The notes under the pieces are model-generated. The model was not told the origin of the DNA. It saw only the letters and a program-made list of their open reading frames with translations, and ran no database searches. DNA of 64,000 nt from Persicitalea sp963803495 (GTDB taxonomy: Bacteria > Bacteroidota > Bacteroidia > Cytophagales > Spirosomataceae), in contig CAWDMP010000002.1 of the NCBI GenBank assembly GCA_963803495.1, forward strand, positions 62,001 to 126,000. The letters run 5' to 3'. Position 1 is the first letter of the stretch, and each line of letters opens with the position of its first letter. Below, one piece after another: positions 17,813 through 28,081 of the stretch. Position numbers and translations under genes: made by a program.

Positions 17813-18748
17813 TTGAACGCAATCAAGGAAACGCATTTCGATTTTCCTGGCCAGGAATCCTTTTACCGGGGAAAGGTCCGGGACGTATACACCTTTTCGG
17901 ATCGACTGGTGATGGTCGCGACCGATCGCATCTCGGCCTTTGATGTCGTGCTCCCGCGCGCGATACCTTATAAAGGCCAGGTACTTAACCAAATTGCGGC
18001 GCACTTCCTACGCGCTACAGTCGACTTGGTACCCAACTGGCTGCTCGATGTACCCGATCCCAACGTGAGCCTCGGCCGACGTTGCACGCCTTACGACGTT
18101 GAGATGGTAGTGCGTGGCTACCTGGCCGGGCACGCCTGGCGCGAGTACCGGGCGGGTAGGCGCACGGTATGTGGCGTGACGCTGCCCGATGGCTTGAAGG
18201 AAAACGACCGCCTGCCCCAGCCCATCATCACGCCCACGACCAAGGCGCACGAGGGCCACGACGAAGACATTTCGCGGGAAGAAATCCTGGCGCGTAATAT
18301 CGTCGAGGAAGCCGACTACGTTCGACTTGAAGCGTACGCGTTGGCGCTGTTTGCCCGGGGCACCGACATGGCCGCCGAACGCGGCCTGATCCTGGTCGAC
18401 ACGAAGTACGAGTTTGGAAAAATCGGCGATACGATCTACCTGATCGACGAGATTCACACGCCCGATTCGTCGCGGTTCTTTTACGCCGATCGTTACGCGC
18501 AAAACCAGGCCGCCGGGTTGCCGCAAAAGCAATTGTCCAAGGAATTTGTGCGAGAATGGCTCATCGCCAATGGATTTCAGGGGAAGGACGGACAGCAGGT
18601 ACCCACGATGAGCGACGACTGGGTCGGCCAAATTGGAGCCCGCTACATCGAACTATTTGAGAAAATCACGGGTACGGTTTTTGAGAAACATGACAACGAA
18701 GACCTGACCGAGCGCATCGAACGTAATATTTTGCGCGCAATAGCCTAA
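17813..18748 (+). CDS. purC: Phosphoribosylaminoimidazole-succinocarboxamide synthase
   Basis: 311-aa SAICAR synthetase of purine biosynthesis, which joins CAIR with aspartate using ATP. Family motifs are FYRGKVRDVYTFSDRLVMV, the signature DRISAFDVVLPRAIPYKG, LLDVPDPNVSLGRRC, RGYLAGHAWREY and VDTKYEFGKI. The length matches the eukaryote-like and Bacteroidota type. The start is probably the TTG at 17813; the upstream gap is filled by a short TTCAACTTT-type repeat that runs to within a few bases of it. No other purine gene is adjacent. Confidence 0.96.
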   Translation: MNAIKETHFDFPGQESFYRGKVRDVYTFSDRLVMVATDRISAFDVVLPRAIPYKGQVLNQIAAHFLRATVDLVPNWLLDVPDPNVSLGRRCTPYDVEMVVRGYLAGHAWREYRAGRRTVCGVTLPDGLKENDRLPQPIITPTTKAHEGHDEDISREEILARNIVEEADYVRLEAYALALFARGTDMAAERGLILVDTKYEFGKIGDTIYLIDEIHTPDSSRFFYADRYAQNQAAGLPQKQLSKEFVREWLIANGFQGKDGQQVPTMSDDWVGQIGARYIELFEKITGTVFEKHDNEDLTERIERNILRAIA

Positions 18749-18774
18749 CCACTCACTAAAAGCAGCCCATCGCT

Positions 18775-19197
18775 ATGGATCACAAAATCGACCGCAAAGA
18801 ACAGTATGCCGTCATCAGTTTGAAAGAAAAGAAGCTTACCGCCGAGCTGGCCCCGGAACTTGAAGAAACCGCCCGTGAACTACTGCGTGAAGACTACAAC
18901 AACCTGATTCTGGTCATGGATGATACCACCGGCCTGGTACCCGAAGCCGTGATGACGCTGAGGAAGTTGGTGCAACTTTGCAAGATCAAGCTGGGTACGC
19001 TCGTCGTGGCCACCGAAAACGATGATTTCACCGTTCTGCTCGAAGATTCCAACATTGCCGACCTGGTCGTGCTTCCCACGCTGGAAGAAGCCATCGACGC
19101 GGTATTCATGCACGATCTCGAAAACGAGTTTGGCGCGGGCGACGATGACTACGATGACGACGACTACCAGGGAATCAGCGAAATGAAAGAACCATGA
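18775..19197 (+). CDS. STAS-domain protein (anti-sigma-factor-antagonist-like) with acidic tail
   Basis: 140 aa. Residues ~5-105 fit a STAS fold (ISLKEKKLTAELAPELEE, NLILVMDDTTGLVPEAVMTLRKL, VVATENDDFTVLLEDSNIADLV). In place of the usual phosphorylatable serine, the loop reads DDTTGLV. The C-terminus is an unusual acidic run (DDDYDDDDY) before QGISEMKEP. In Bacteroidota, such proteins occur next to rnz, as here, where rnz starts 112 bp downstream. Partner-switching control of a sigma factor is possible, but no kinase or anti-sigma gene is near, so the role is open. Confidence 0.75.
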   Translation: MDHKIDRKEQYAVISLKEKKLTAELAPELEETARELLREDYNNLILVMDDTTGLVPEAVMTLRKLVQLCKIKLGTLVVATENDDFTVLLEDSNIADLVVLPTLEEAIDAVFMHDLENEFGAGDDDYDDDDYQGISEMKEP

Positions 19198-19202
19198 GAA
19201 TG

Positions 19203-19308
19203 TTTATGCGTTTATTTGTTTACGTTTTTTCTGCTTTCGGCCTATCGACTTGATGATGCAATGAGCTGATTGTAGAGATAAACGCATAAACAAATAGACA
19301 AATAAACA
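19203..19308. repeat. Facing arrays of GTTTATTTG/CAAATAAAC units before rnz
   Basis: A left arm (19203-19225; GTTTATGCG, TTTATTTG) lies just after the STAS stop. A complementary right arm (19280-19307; AACGCATAAACAAATA, ACAAATAAAC) ends at the rnz start codon. The arms are imperfect inverted copies about 55 bp apart, so the RNA could form a long hairpin sequestering the rnz start. Confidence 0.7.
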
Positions 19309-20235
19309 TTGCAAGTCACCATCCTCGGTTCCGGTTCGGCCTCCCCTACTTTGCATAGCCACCCTTCGGCGCAGGTCGTTACGATCGGGGGCGAATATTA
19401 TTTGATCGATTGCGGTGAGGGTACTCAGTACCGGTTGCTCGAACAGAAACTGCGGCCCGGACGGCTGAAAGGAATCTTGATCAGCCACCTGCACGGCGAT
19501 CACTACTTTGGTTTATTCGGCCTGTTGACGAGCCTCAGCCTGGGCCAACGCGCCGACGACCTGCTGCTTTTCGGGCCCAGGGGCCTGGGGGAAGTAATCA
19601 CTGAGTTATTCCGCCACTCGAATACCCGCCTTTCCTACTTCCTCGACTTTCGGGAAATTGACGCAGAGCATCCGGGCGTGATCTATGACCATGACGGCTT
19701 CACAGTCTCCACCCTACCCCTGGAGCACAGAATTCCCTGCACGGGTTTTCTGTTCAGGCAAAAACCCGGCCCCTGCAACCTGCGTAAGGAAAAGCTACGG
19801 CCCGACATGACGCATGAGGACTTCAAGGTACTCAAAGCCGGAAAGGATGTACTGGGCGCCGAGGGACAAGTACTTTACGCCAACGCTGAATTTACAACTC
19901 CACCGCCCGTGCCGCTTTCTTACGCTTACTGCTCCGACACAATTTTTAAAGAGGATTTGATCCCCTACCTGCAAGGGGTCGACTGCCTGTACCACGAGGC
20001 TACCTTCCGCGACGAGGAGTTGCACCGCGCCAACCGTACCTTTCATAGCACGGCCCGGCAGGCGGCCACGATCGCCCATGAAGCGCGCGTCGGCCAATTG
20101 CTGATCGGTCATCTATCCTCACGCTACACCGAGCCGGGGGAGTCGCTCGCCGAGGCGCGCGAAGTTTTCCCCGAAACTTACTTTGCCGAAGAGGGACGCA
20201 CCTATCCGATCGCCAGGGCGGTGTTGCAATCGTAA
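19309..20235 (+). CDS. rnz: Ribonuclease Z
   Basis: 308-aa metallo-beta-lactamase-fold endonuclease that trims tRNA 3' ends, which fits a cluster whose tRNAs lack an encoded CCA. The HxHxDH zinc motif is H60-LHGDH. YLIDCGEGTQYRL and the late HSTARQAATIAHEA and LLIGHLSSRY blocks are present. The TTG at 19309 is the likely start, giving MQVTILGSGSASPT, the normal N-terminus. An intergenic repeat runs right up to this codon. Confidence 0.95.
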   Translation: MQVTILGSGSASPTLHSHPSAQVVTIGGEYYLIDCGEGTQYRLLEQKLRPGRLKGILISHLHGDHYFGLFGLLTSLSLGQRADDLLLFGPRGLGEVITELFRHSNTRLSYFLDFREIDAEHPGVIYDHDGFTVSTLPLEHRIPCTGFLFRQKPGPCNLRKEKLRPDMTHEDFKVLKAGKDVLGAEGQVLYANAEFTTPPPVPLSYAYCSDTIFKEDLIPYLQGVDCLYHEATFRDEELHRANRTFHSTARQAATIAHEARVGQLLIGHLSSRYTEPGESLAEAREVFPETYFAEEGRTYPIARAVLQS

Positions 20236-20270
20236 TTTTTCGTTAAATTGGAGCTTTCAACCAAGACCTT

Positions 20271-20579
20271 ATGCTTACGATCAATATCAATATAGAAGAC
20301 AGCGAGTTAGAGCAGCGCCTACTGCAGGAAGCCCAAGCTAATGGAAAGTCGGTGAACGAACTGGTAAGGGAACTTGTGGACGAGCAATTTGCTGATTCTG
20401 GCACACCTCATTTCAAGTATACAAAACAAGATGTACGCGAACACATGAGAGTGATTCAGTACGATCTTACTGACGAAGAAGAAGAAATTTTAGCCCAGAA
20501 CCCCGATGTCAGGCCTTTTTCTCACATCAAAGATTCAGCTAAGTACATTCACGACCTTCGTCGCAAATCTCGATTTTGA
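20271..20579 (+). CDS. Putative antitoxin of a VapBC-type pair
   Basis: 102 aa. It begins MLTININIEDSELEQRLL, followed by a helix (QANGKSVNELVRELVDE), a pattern seen in ribbon-helix-helix antitoxins. An acidic C-terminal half (DLTDEEEEILAQNPD) would be the toxin-binding segment. It sits directly before a PIN-domain toxin, with only 2 bp between its stop and the toxin ATG. The antitoxin role is inferred from that pairing. Codon choice is more AT-rich than in the neighbouring rnz and gltB genes, as is common for mobile toxin-antitoxin modules. Confidence 0.72.
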   Translation: MLTININIEDSELEQRLLQEAQANGKSVNELVRELVDEQFADSGTPHFKYTKQDVREHMRVIQYDLTDEEEEILAQNPDVRPFSHIKDSAKYIHDLRRKSRF

Positions 20580-20581
20580 AT

Positions 20582-20962
20582 ATGCTGTTGATTGATTCTA
20601 ACATCATCATAGATCATTTGAGAGGAAAAAAGCAGGCAACACATTTTCTCGAATCAGTCGGAAAGGCTAATATGATTATATCGACTGTGGTTGAAATGGA
20701 ACTATATAACGGTGTTCAGGATCGTGCTGAATTTGTAGATATCAGAAATGAGCTATTTGGTATCAACAGAATTGAAATAAATGAGAATATAAGTCAGTTG
20801 GCGTTGCAACTTAGCAAGGAGTTCGCCCTCTCCCACCACATGAGCGTCCCTGACACCTTGATCGCCGCTACCGCGCTGGTTTACGATCTCGAACTCCGCA
20901 CCTACAACCTCAAAGATTTCCGCTTCATCCCTGACCTCAAAGTTTCGAACCTACTAAATTGA
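20582..20962 (+). CDS. PIN-domain ribonuclease toxin, VapC-like
   Basis: 126 aa from the ATG at 20582. A TTG two codons earlier overlaps the antitoxin stop and is possible. It has the PIN core with acidic metal ligands: LLIDSNIIIDHLRG (first Asp), STVVEMELYNG (Glu), and MSVPDTLIAATALVY (third Asp). The ending TYNLKDFRFI is typical of VapC. Such toxins cleave tRNA or rRNA and are neutralised by the adjacent antitoxin. The first two thirds are AT-richer than the last third, where base use returns to that of the neighbours. Confidence 0.88.
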   Translation: MLLIDSNIIIDHLRGKKQATHFLESVGKANMIISTVVEMELYNGVQDRAEFVDIRNELFGINRIEINENISQLALQLSKEFALSHHMSVPDTLIAATALVYDLELRTYNLKDFRFIPDLKVSNLLN

Positions 20963-21223
20963 ATCTTGCCCGTAGGTTTTTTAATAAACTCCCCTGGTTT
21001 TTGAACTTTTGACAATATTTTGGGATATTATATAAGGTAATTTACAAAATCGGCTAGCAACGGGCTATATAGCATTTCGCTGGTTCTACGAAACACCTTT
21101 TCTTGTTATATTGCATTGATCCGCCCTTTCTGTTTTCGACAACGGGACCGATGACAAGACAGTCCGTCGCTGCCTGTCCGGCCGATCATGGATTTTGCGG
21201 CAACCCACCTTACAATAGTTTGC

Positions 21224-24200
21224 ATGACCTCCTTTACAGAAAAAACAGAAGACCAACCGGGGCTATACCGTTCCGAATTTGAACATGATGCCTGCGGCAT
21301 CGGCTTTCGGGCGCATATGAAGGGCCGGAAGTCCCACCAAATTGTGGCCGATGCCATCCACATGCTCGAACGTATGGACCACCGCGGTGCCTGCGGCTGC
21401 GACCCCAATACCGGCGATGGGGCCGGGCTGCTGTTACAAATACCGCACGAGTTCTTTGTGGAAGAATGCCTCGACCTCGGCTTTCAGCTACCCGACAGCG
21501 GCGAGTACGGCGTCGGAATGATTTTCTTTCCCCAGGATGAGGAAGTCAGGGAGGAATGCCGGGGCATCATCAACCGAAAAATCAAGAAATTGGGCATGAC
21601 GCTGCTGGGCTACCGCAGGGTACCCACCCTCAACGACCAGCTCGGTGAGGGGTCGCTTTCCGTCGAACCCCACGTGGAGCAGGTGTTCATTCGTCAGCCC
21701 GACCTCATCGGCGACGAGTTGGACTTCGAGCGCAAACTCTTTATTCTGCGCCAGATTGTCGATAAGCTTGTGTCCGGCATCAAGAAGGCCAAAAGCCACT
21801 TTTATTTTGCCTCGCTGTCCAGTCGGACCATATCGTACAAGGGGCAGCTGACCACCAACCAGCTCCAGTACTACTTCCCCGATCTCGGCAACGAATCGGT
21901 GGTGTCGGCTTTTGCGGTAGTACACTCGCGTTTTTCTACCAATACCTTCCCCTCCTGGAAACTGGCGCAGCCGTTCCGCTACATCGCGCATAATGGCGAA
22001 ATCAATACGGTGAAGGGTAATGTCAACTGGATCAGGGCCGGGGAGATGGCGCTGGAATCGGAGTACTTCACTAAGGAGGAAATGGAGATGATCCTGCCGA
22101 TCTGCGACGCCAAACAGTCCGACTCGGCCAATCTCGACAACGCCATCGAGCTGCTGTACCTTTCGGGGCGGTCGCTGCCGCACGTGATGATGATGCTCAT
22201 CCCCGAGGCTTGGTCCGACAACGCTCAAATGGACCCCACCCGCCGGGCTTTTTATGAGTACCACGCTGCCATCATGGAGCCTTGGGACGGTCCGGCGTCC
22301 ATTTCGTTTACCGACGGCAAGATCGTCGGCGCCACGCTCGACCGCAACGGCCTCCGCCCCTCGCGCTATTGGGTACTTGACGACGACACTGTTATTATGG
22401 CCTCCGAGGCGGGTGTGCTGGAAGTCGATCAGGCCAAGGTAGTGAGCAAGGGTCGCCTGCAACCCGGCCGGATGTTTGTGGTGGATATGGAAGAAGGCCG
22501 CATCATTCCCGACGAGGAGTTGAAATCTGAAATATGCGCCCGCCAGCCCTACCAGGAATGGCTCGATGAGTACAAGCTCCACGTCGACGACCTCGATCAG
22601 CCGATCCGAATGTACCGTCAGTACGACGACAATGCGCTCACCAAGCGGCAGATCGCCTTCGGCTTTTCGTCCGAAGACATGCGCATGATTTTGGCCCCGA
22701 TGGCCCAGATGGGCAAGGAGGTGATCGGCTCGATGGGTACGGATGTACCTTTGGCCGTTCTCTCGGAACAGAGCCAGCACTTGTCCAATTACTTCAAGCA
22801 GCTTTTCGCCCAGGTCACCAACCCACCGATCGACTCGATCCGGGAACGCTCGATCATGTCGCTGATCGGCTTCGTGGGGGCCAACGAAAACATCCTGACT
22901 GAAACACCCTGGCACTGCCGCCAAATCGAACTGCCGCATCCGGTACTTACGGTACCCGAATTCGACAAACTGCGCTTCGTGGATAAAAACCACTTTCAGG
23001 CCAAGACGATCAATACCTACTTCCGGGCTGATCAGGGCGGGGAGGGATTGCAGCGCGCCATCAAGCGGATACAGGGCTACGCTAAGGACGCCATCGAGGA
23101 CGGCTTCGAGATCATCATCCTGTCCGACCGTGCCATCGACTCCGACCACGCACCGGTACCTTCCCTGCTGGTCACGGCCGCCGTGCACCATTATCTTATT
23201 CGCAAAGGTTTGCGGGGCAAAGTCGGGATACTGGTGGAGGCCGGGGATATTTGGGAGACCCACCATTTCGCCACCCTGCTGGGCTACGGCGCGGCGGGTA
23301 TCTGCCCGTATATGGCGTTCGAGTCGCTTTCGTTTTTGAATCGGAGCAAGCGCATCGAGGGTGACTTCAAGGACGAGGTACTGTACGCCAACTACATCAA
23401 AGCCGTCAACAAAGAACTGCTGAAAATATTTTCCAAGATGGGCATCTCGACCCTGCAATCCTACCAGGGTGCGCAGATTTATGAGTGCCTGGGCTTGAAC
23501 AAAGACGTGATCGACAGCTACTTCACCGGTACCATATCGCGCATTGGCGGCATGGGGATCGACGAAATCGCGCGTGAGGTACTCGTGCGGCATAAAATGG
23601 CGTACCCGGAAGTAGCCGCAATCAATCCGCACCTCGAAGTGGGCGGGTTCTACCAATGGAAGCAGCGCGGCGAATCGCACGTGTTCAATCCGCAGACGGT
23701 CCATTTGTTGCAGCAGTGTACCAAAACGAATGACTACGCGACCTTTAAGAAATATTCCAGGCTGATAGACGATCAGAGTCAGAAGGCGATGACGCTGCGG
23801 GGCTTGATGCAATTCAAGAAGAGCACACCCATTCCGATCGAGGATGTCGAGCCCGTCGAGAGCATTTTCAAGCGCTTCGCGACGGGTGCCATGTCGTTCG
23901 GCTCCATTTCCTGGGAGGCGCACACGACGCTGGCGATTGCCATGAACCGGATCGGCGGCAAGTCCAATTCGGGCGAAGGCGGCGAGGACGCCCAGCGCTT
24001 CGGTAAGCTGACCAACGGCGACAGCATGAACTCCGCGATCAAGCAGGTGGCATCGGGCCGGTTTGGCGTGACGAGCTATTACCTGACCAACGCCGAGGAA
24101 TTACAAATCAAGATGGCCCAGGGTGCCAAGCCCGGCGAAGGCGGACAACTCCCCGGCCACAAGGTAGACGACTGGATCGGGCGTACGCGGCATTCCACGC

Positions 24201-25802
24201 CGGGCGTAGGCCTTATTTCGCCTCCGCCGCACCACGATATTTATTCGATCGAGGATTTGGCGCAATTGATTTTCGACCTGAAAAACGCTAACCGCCAGGC
24301 CCGAATCAGCGTCAAGCTGGTGTCGGAAGCGGGCGTAGGTACCGTAGCGACGGGCGTCGCCAAGGCACACGCCGACCATATCCTGATTGCGGGTTACGAC
24401 GGCGGCACGGGTGCTTCGCCGCTCAGTTCGATTCGCCACGCGGGTCTGCCGTGGGAACTGGGCCTGGCCGAAACGCACCAAACGCTGGTTAAGAATAAAT
24501 TGCGGGGCCGCGTCACGATTCAGTCCGACGGCCAGATCCGTACGGGCCGCGACATGGCCATCGCGGCCTCTGCTCGGGGCCGAAGAATGGGGTGTGGCGA
24601 CCGCCGCGCTGGTGGCAGCGGGCTGCATCATGATGCGCAAGTGCCACCTTAATACGTGTCCGGTAGGCGTGGCGACGCAGCGCAAGGAATTGCGGGCGCT
24701 CTTTACGGGCAAGCCCGAGCACGTAGTCAACATGTTCCATTTTATGGCGACCGAGATGCGCGAGATCATGGCGCAATTGGGTTTCCGAACTGTCAACGAT
24801 ATGATCGGGCAAGTGCAGGTACTGGAAATGCGCCCGAACCTGGAACATTGGAAGTACAAGAATTTGAAGTTGGACGCCATCCTGTACAAGGAAGAATCCG
24901 GCCTGGACGTCGCGCAATTCAAGCAGGAAGAGCAGGACCACGGCATCGACCATGTACTGGATCGCCAGCTGATCGAGCTGGCCGAACCCGCATTGGAACG
25001 GGCCGAGGAAGTATACGCCGAGTTTAAGATCAACAACCTTAACCGCTCGACGGGTACCATGCTGTCCAACGAAATTTCTAAGAAGTACGGCGGACCGGGC
25101 TTACCCAAAGGGCTGATTCACTTCAAGTTCAGAGGTACCGCCGGGCAGAGCTTTGGCGCGTTCAATACCTCAGGCCTGCGGCTCGAACTGGAAGGCGACG
25201 CCAACGACTACTTTGGCAAAGGCCTCTGCGGCGCGGAGTTGATCGTGTACCCCGATCGCGATGCCAAGTTCAAGCCCGAGGAGAATATCATCATCGGCAA
25301 CGTGGCCTTTTACGGGGCTACTTCCGGCGAGGCCTACATGCGCGGCACCGCCGGCGAGCGCTTCTGCGTACGAAATTCGGGGGCCAAGGTCGTCGTGGAA
25401 GGTACCGGCGACCACGCCTGTGAGTACATGACGGGCGGCCTTGTAGTGGTGCTGGGTGAAACCGGCCGCAATTTTGCCGCCGGGATGTCCGGCGGGGTAG
25501 CCTACGTGTGGGACAAGCAGGGCGATTTCAGGGAAAAAGTAAACCGGGAAATGGTATCTGTCGACGCCCTCAACCCGGAAGATGAGCAGATTTTGCGGAA
25601 GTACATCGACAAGCATTTTCAGTACACGACCAGCAACGTGGCTTTCCAGATCACCCAGCAATGGGACGAAACTATGAAGCAGTTCGTCAAGGTACTACCC
25701 AACGATTTCCGCGACGCCCTCGCCAGCCGGGGCATCACCCTCGCCCAGCAAGTGGCCGATAGTAGTGTGGTGTATCAGGATATCGTTGTCGATGTAAATT
25801 AA
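21224..25802 (+). CDS. gltB: Glutamate synthase, large subunit (one frameshift)
   Basis: Large subunit of NADPH-dependent GOGAT, which makes two glutamates from glutamine and 2-oxoglutarate. The start at 21224 places a short propeptide before the catalytic Cys of the glutaminase domain (EHDACGIGF, C24); an upstream in-frame ATG at 21188 is less likely. The central and FMN synthase domains follow (ATGAMSFGSISWEAH, GEGGEDAQRFG, KPGEGGQLPG). The 3Fe-4S cysteines are in CIMMRKCHLNTCPVGVATQ, and the C-terminal beta-helix domain ends the protein. One extra T near 24570-24576 breaks the frame between RDMAIAA and LLGAEEWGVAT. In an essential-type gene this is most simply a sequence error. gltD follows after a repeat-filled gap. 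Confidence 0.95.
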
Positions 25803-25936
25803 TTTGGAATGTTGGAATGAGTGAAGTCGGAACAAAGTGATTTTTTAAAACATTTTCACTTTTGAATGAATGTTGAGGTACGATGTACTATTCCGACATT
25901 CCGACATTCACTCATTCACTCATTCACTCATTCAAA
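25803..25936. repeat. Facing arrays of GGAATG/CATTCC and CATTCACT units between gltB and gltD
   Basis: After the gltB stop, a left arm (25804-25840) has TTGGAATG and GAATGAGTGAAGTCGGAA. About 50 bp later a right arm (25891-25935) carries the complements: two CCGACATT units, then CATTCACT repeated about three times. It ends 8 bp before the gltD ATG. A transcript through gltBD could fold this as a long imperfect stem. Confidence 0.7.
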
Positions 25937-25943
25937 ATTAACC

Positions 25944-27464
25944 ATGGGAAAACCAACCGGATTTTTAGAATTTGATCGTGAATTGCCAAAGAAGCGCCCC
26001 GTCGATGAGCGGGTTCACGACTATAAGGAAATAGAAACGCCGCATCACGAAGAAGACTCGCGGCGCCAGGCGGCGCGCTGCATGGACTGCGGCATTCCGT
26101 TTTGTCATAATGGCTGTCCGCTCGGCAACATCATCCCCGAGTTCAACGACGCCGTGTACGATAACAACTGGGCGCTGGCCTACGACATTTTGGCCTCGAC
26201 CAACAACTTCCCCGAGTTTACGGGCCGGATTTGCCCGGCACCGTGCGAGTCTTCCTGCGTGTTGGGAATCAACAAGCCGCCCGTCGCGATCGAGTTTATC
26301 GAGAAGTCGATCGCCGAAAAGGCTTTTGAACTCGACTTGGTAAAGCCGCGCATTCCGAAGAAACGAACCGGCAAGACCGTAGCCGTGATCGGTTCCGGCC
26401 CGGCCGGGATGGCCGCGGCTTCACAACTCAACCAAGCGGGGCACCTTGTCACGCTCTTTGAGCGCGCTGACCAAATCGGTGGCTTGCTGCGCTACGGTAT
26501 TCCTGATTTCAAGTTGGAAAAGCGCATCATTGACCGTCGACTGGCGGTGATGGAGCAAGAGGGCATCGAGTTCAGGACCAATGTAGAGGTGGGCAAGAAT
26601 ATCAAAGCCGACGAACTCCTGCGCGATTTCGACGCCGTGGTACTTGCCACGGGCTCCACCGTACCGCGCGACCTCAAAATCGAGGGTCGCAATTTGAAAG
26701 GCGTTCACTTCGCGATGGAATTTCTGAGCCAGCAGAATAAGCGGGTTGCGGATATTACCGTCGAGCAGGATCATCAGGGCCTTACCTACCAGCACGGCCA
26801 ACTGCTGGCGACCGACAAAAACGTCGTCGTCATTGGCGGCGGCGATACCGGTTCCGACTGCGTGGGCACCTCCAACCGCCACGGGGCCAAGTCGGTGACG
26901 CAAATCGAGCTGCTGCCGATGCCTCCGCAGGACCGCGACAATACTACCCCCTGGCCTAACTGGCCCATGATGCTGCGAACTTCCACGTCGCACGAAGAAA
27001 TGCAGAAACCCGAAGACTCGCGGCAGTGGTCGATCAATACCAAAGCGTTTCTGGGGGACGAGGAAGGGAATTTGAGAGCCCTTAAAATCGTGAAGCTCAA
27101 CTGGCAGATGAACGAGGAAACGGGTCGGCTGAGCATGCAGGAAGTACCCGGTACTGAGGAAGAAATTCCCTGCGAGTTGGCACTGTTGGCGGCTGGGTTC
27201 CTGCACCCGCAACAGGAATCCCTCCTCAACGACCTCGGCCTGGAATACGACGAGCGCGGGAATATCAGAGCCAATAACTACCAATCGACCACGCACCGGA
27301 AGGTGTTCGCCGCCGGCGACTGCCGCCGTGGACAGTCCTTAGTCGTGTGGGCCATTAGCGAAGGCCGCGAAACCGCCCGCGCCGTCGATGAGTTCTTGAT
27401 GGGTGAGTCGCGACTCGAAGCCAAAGCGCTCTCGATGCTCACACCGGAATTTTCGAATGTGTAG
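25944..27464 (+). CDS. gltD: Glutamate synthase, small subunit
   Basis: 506-aa FAD/Fe-S subunit that passes electrons from NADPH to GltB. The start MGKPTGFLEFDRELPKKRPV at 25944 is the family norm; an upstream in-frame ATG at 25866 lies in the repeat and is rejected. N-terminal cluster ligands are C46, C49, C54 and C58 (CMDCGIPFCHNGC), then CPAPCESSC. The FAD motif VIGSGPAGMAAASQ and NADPH motif VIGGGDTGSDCVGT follow, then the late FAD motif FAAGDCRRGQSLVVWAI. It is intact, unlike gltB. Confidence 0.97.
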   Translation: MGKPTGFLEFDRELPKKRPVDERVHDYKEIETPHHEEDSRRQAARCMDCGIPFCHNGCPLGNIIPEFNDAVYDNNWALAYDILASTNNFPEFTGRICPAPCESSCVLGINKPPVAIEFIEKSIAEKAFELDLVKPRIPKKRTGKTVAVIGSGPAGMAAASQLNQAGHLVTLFERADQIGGLLRYGIPDFKLEKRIIDRRLAVMEQEGIEFRTNVEVGKNIKADELLRDFDAVVLATGSTVPRDLKIEGRNLKGVHFAMEFLSQQNKRVADITVEQDHQGLTYQHGQLLATDKNVVVIGGGDTGSDCVGTSNRHGAKSVTQIELLPMPPQDRDNTTPWPNWPMMLRTSTSHEEMQKPEDSRQWSINTKAFLGDEEGNLRALKIVKLNWQMNEETGRLSMQEVPGTEEEIPCELALLAAGFLHPQQESLLNDLGLEYDERGNIRANNYQSTTHRKVFAAGDCRRGQSLVVWAISEGRETARAVDEFLMGESRLEAKALSMLTPEFSNV

Positions 27465-27470
27465 TGCTTG

Positions 27471-27555
27471 TTTTGTTTAATTATTTAAAGTTGAAAGGTT
27501 TAAGCTTTTATCGGCGAGGCAATTTAAGGCTTCAACCTTTAAATCCTTAAACATT
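27471..27555. repeat. Facing AAAGTTGAAAGG / CCTTTAAA-type arms between gltD and the DinB gene
   Basis: In the convergent gap, TTTAAAGTTGAAAGGTTTAA (27484 onward) faces CTTCAACCTTTAAATCCTTA and ACATTTCAACTTTCG (27533-27565). The second arm overlaps the last codons of the DinB gene. It is an imperfect long inverted repeat and could act as a terminator for both genes, though no clean T run follows. Confidence 0.55.
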
Positions 27556-28061
27556 TCAACTTTCGATCCCTTTCATCCAAGCTACCGTCACCAGCAGTTG
27601 CCCCACGTGGCGCATGGTATGCTCGGCGGCGTGGGTGTAGAGTCCGATGACCGTCGAGGGGATTTGCGCCCGGCCTACGCCGCGCGTTTCGGTAAGGGTA
27701 CCTTCATCGCTGGTTTTGAGTTGGGCGACGGCCAGATCGACTTGCGTCTGGAAATTTTGTAATAATTCTTTTACCGTGATGCTATCGTTAGGCTCACCTT
27801 CTGACTTTAAATAGTCGAGCTGCTACTTGAAAGTACTTCGCCGCGCGCGTAAGTGAACAGGCGGTCCAACACCCCCGTAAGGTGCTGCAAATGAAACCCC
27901 ACCGATGCCATCCCGGACGGGCGGTCCCACAGATTCTTTTTTGGAAAATCAGCTACCAGCGTTTCTACTTCCTCCCCCGCCTGCAACAGCGCGTGAGCGA
28001 CGGGTTGCAGCAGAGCAGGAACGTCAGGCAGCGGACCACGGAGCCATACTTCTCTTTTCAT
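27556..28061 (-). CDS. DinB-family protein (frameshifted)
   Basis: Four-helix DinB/DUF664-type protein, about 168 aa when repaired. The first frame gives MKREVWLRGPLPDVPALLQP through MASVGFHLQHLTGVLDRLFTYARGE, with the first metal-binding histidine. It breaks near 27822. The second frame continues ITVKELLQNFQTQVDLAVAQL to GLYTHAAEHTMRHVGQLLVTV, whose two histidines complete the metal site, and stops at 27556. Relatives include bacillithiol-dependent transferases, interesting given the bshB1 start at the window edge, but the substrate is not evident. The frameshift is likely a sequencing indel. Confidence 0.78.
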
Positions 28062-28081
28062 AAACGTCTTTGAATTAAATA

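Noticed and set aside
21488..23923. 811-codon minus-strand open frame inside gltB
   Set aside because: High-GC antisense shadow of the conserved glutamate synthase coding frame; no family motifs and no start context.
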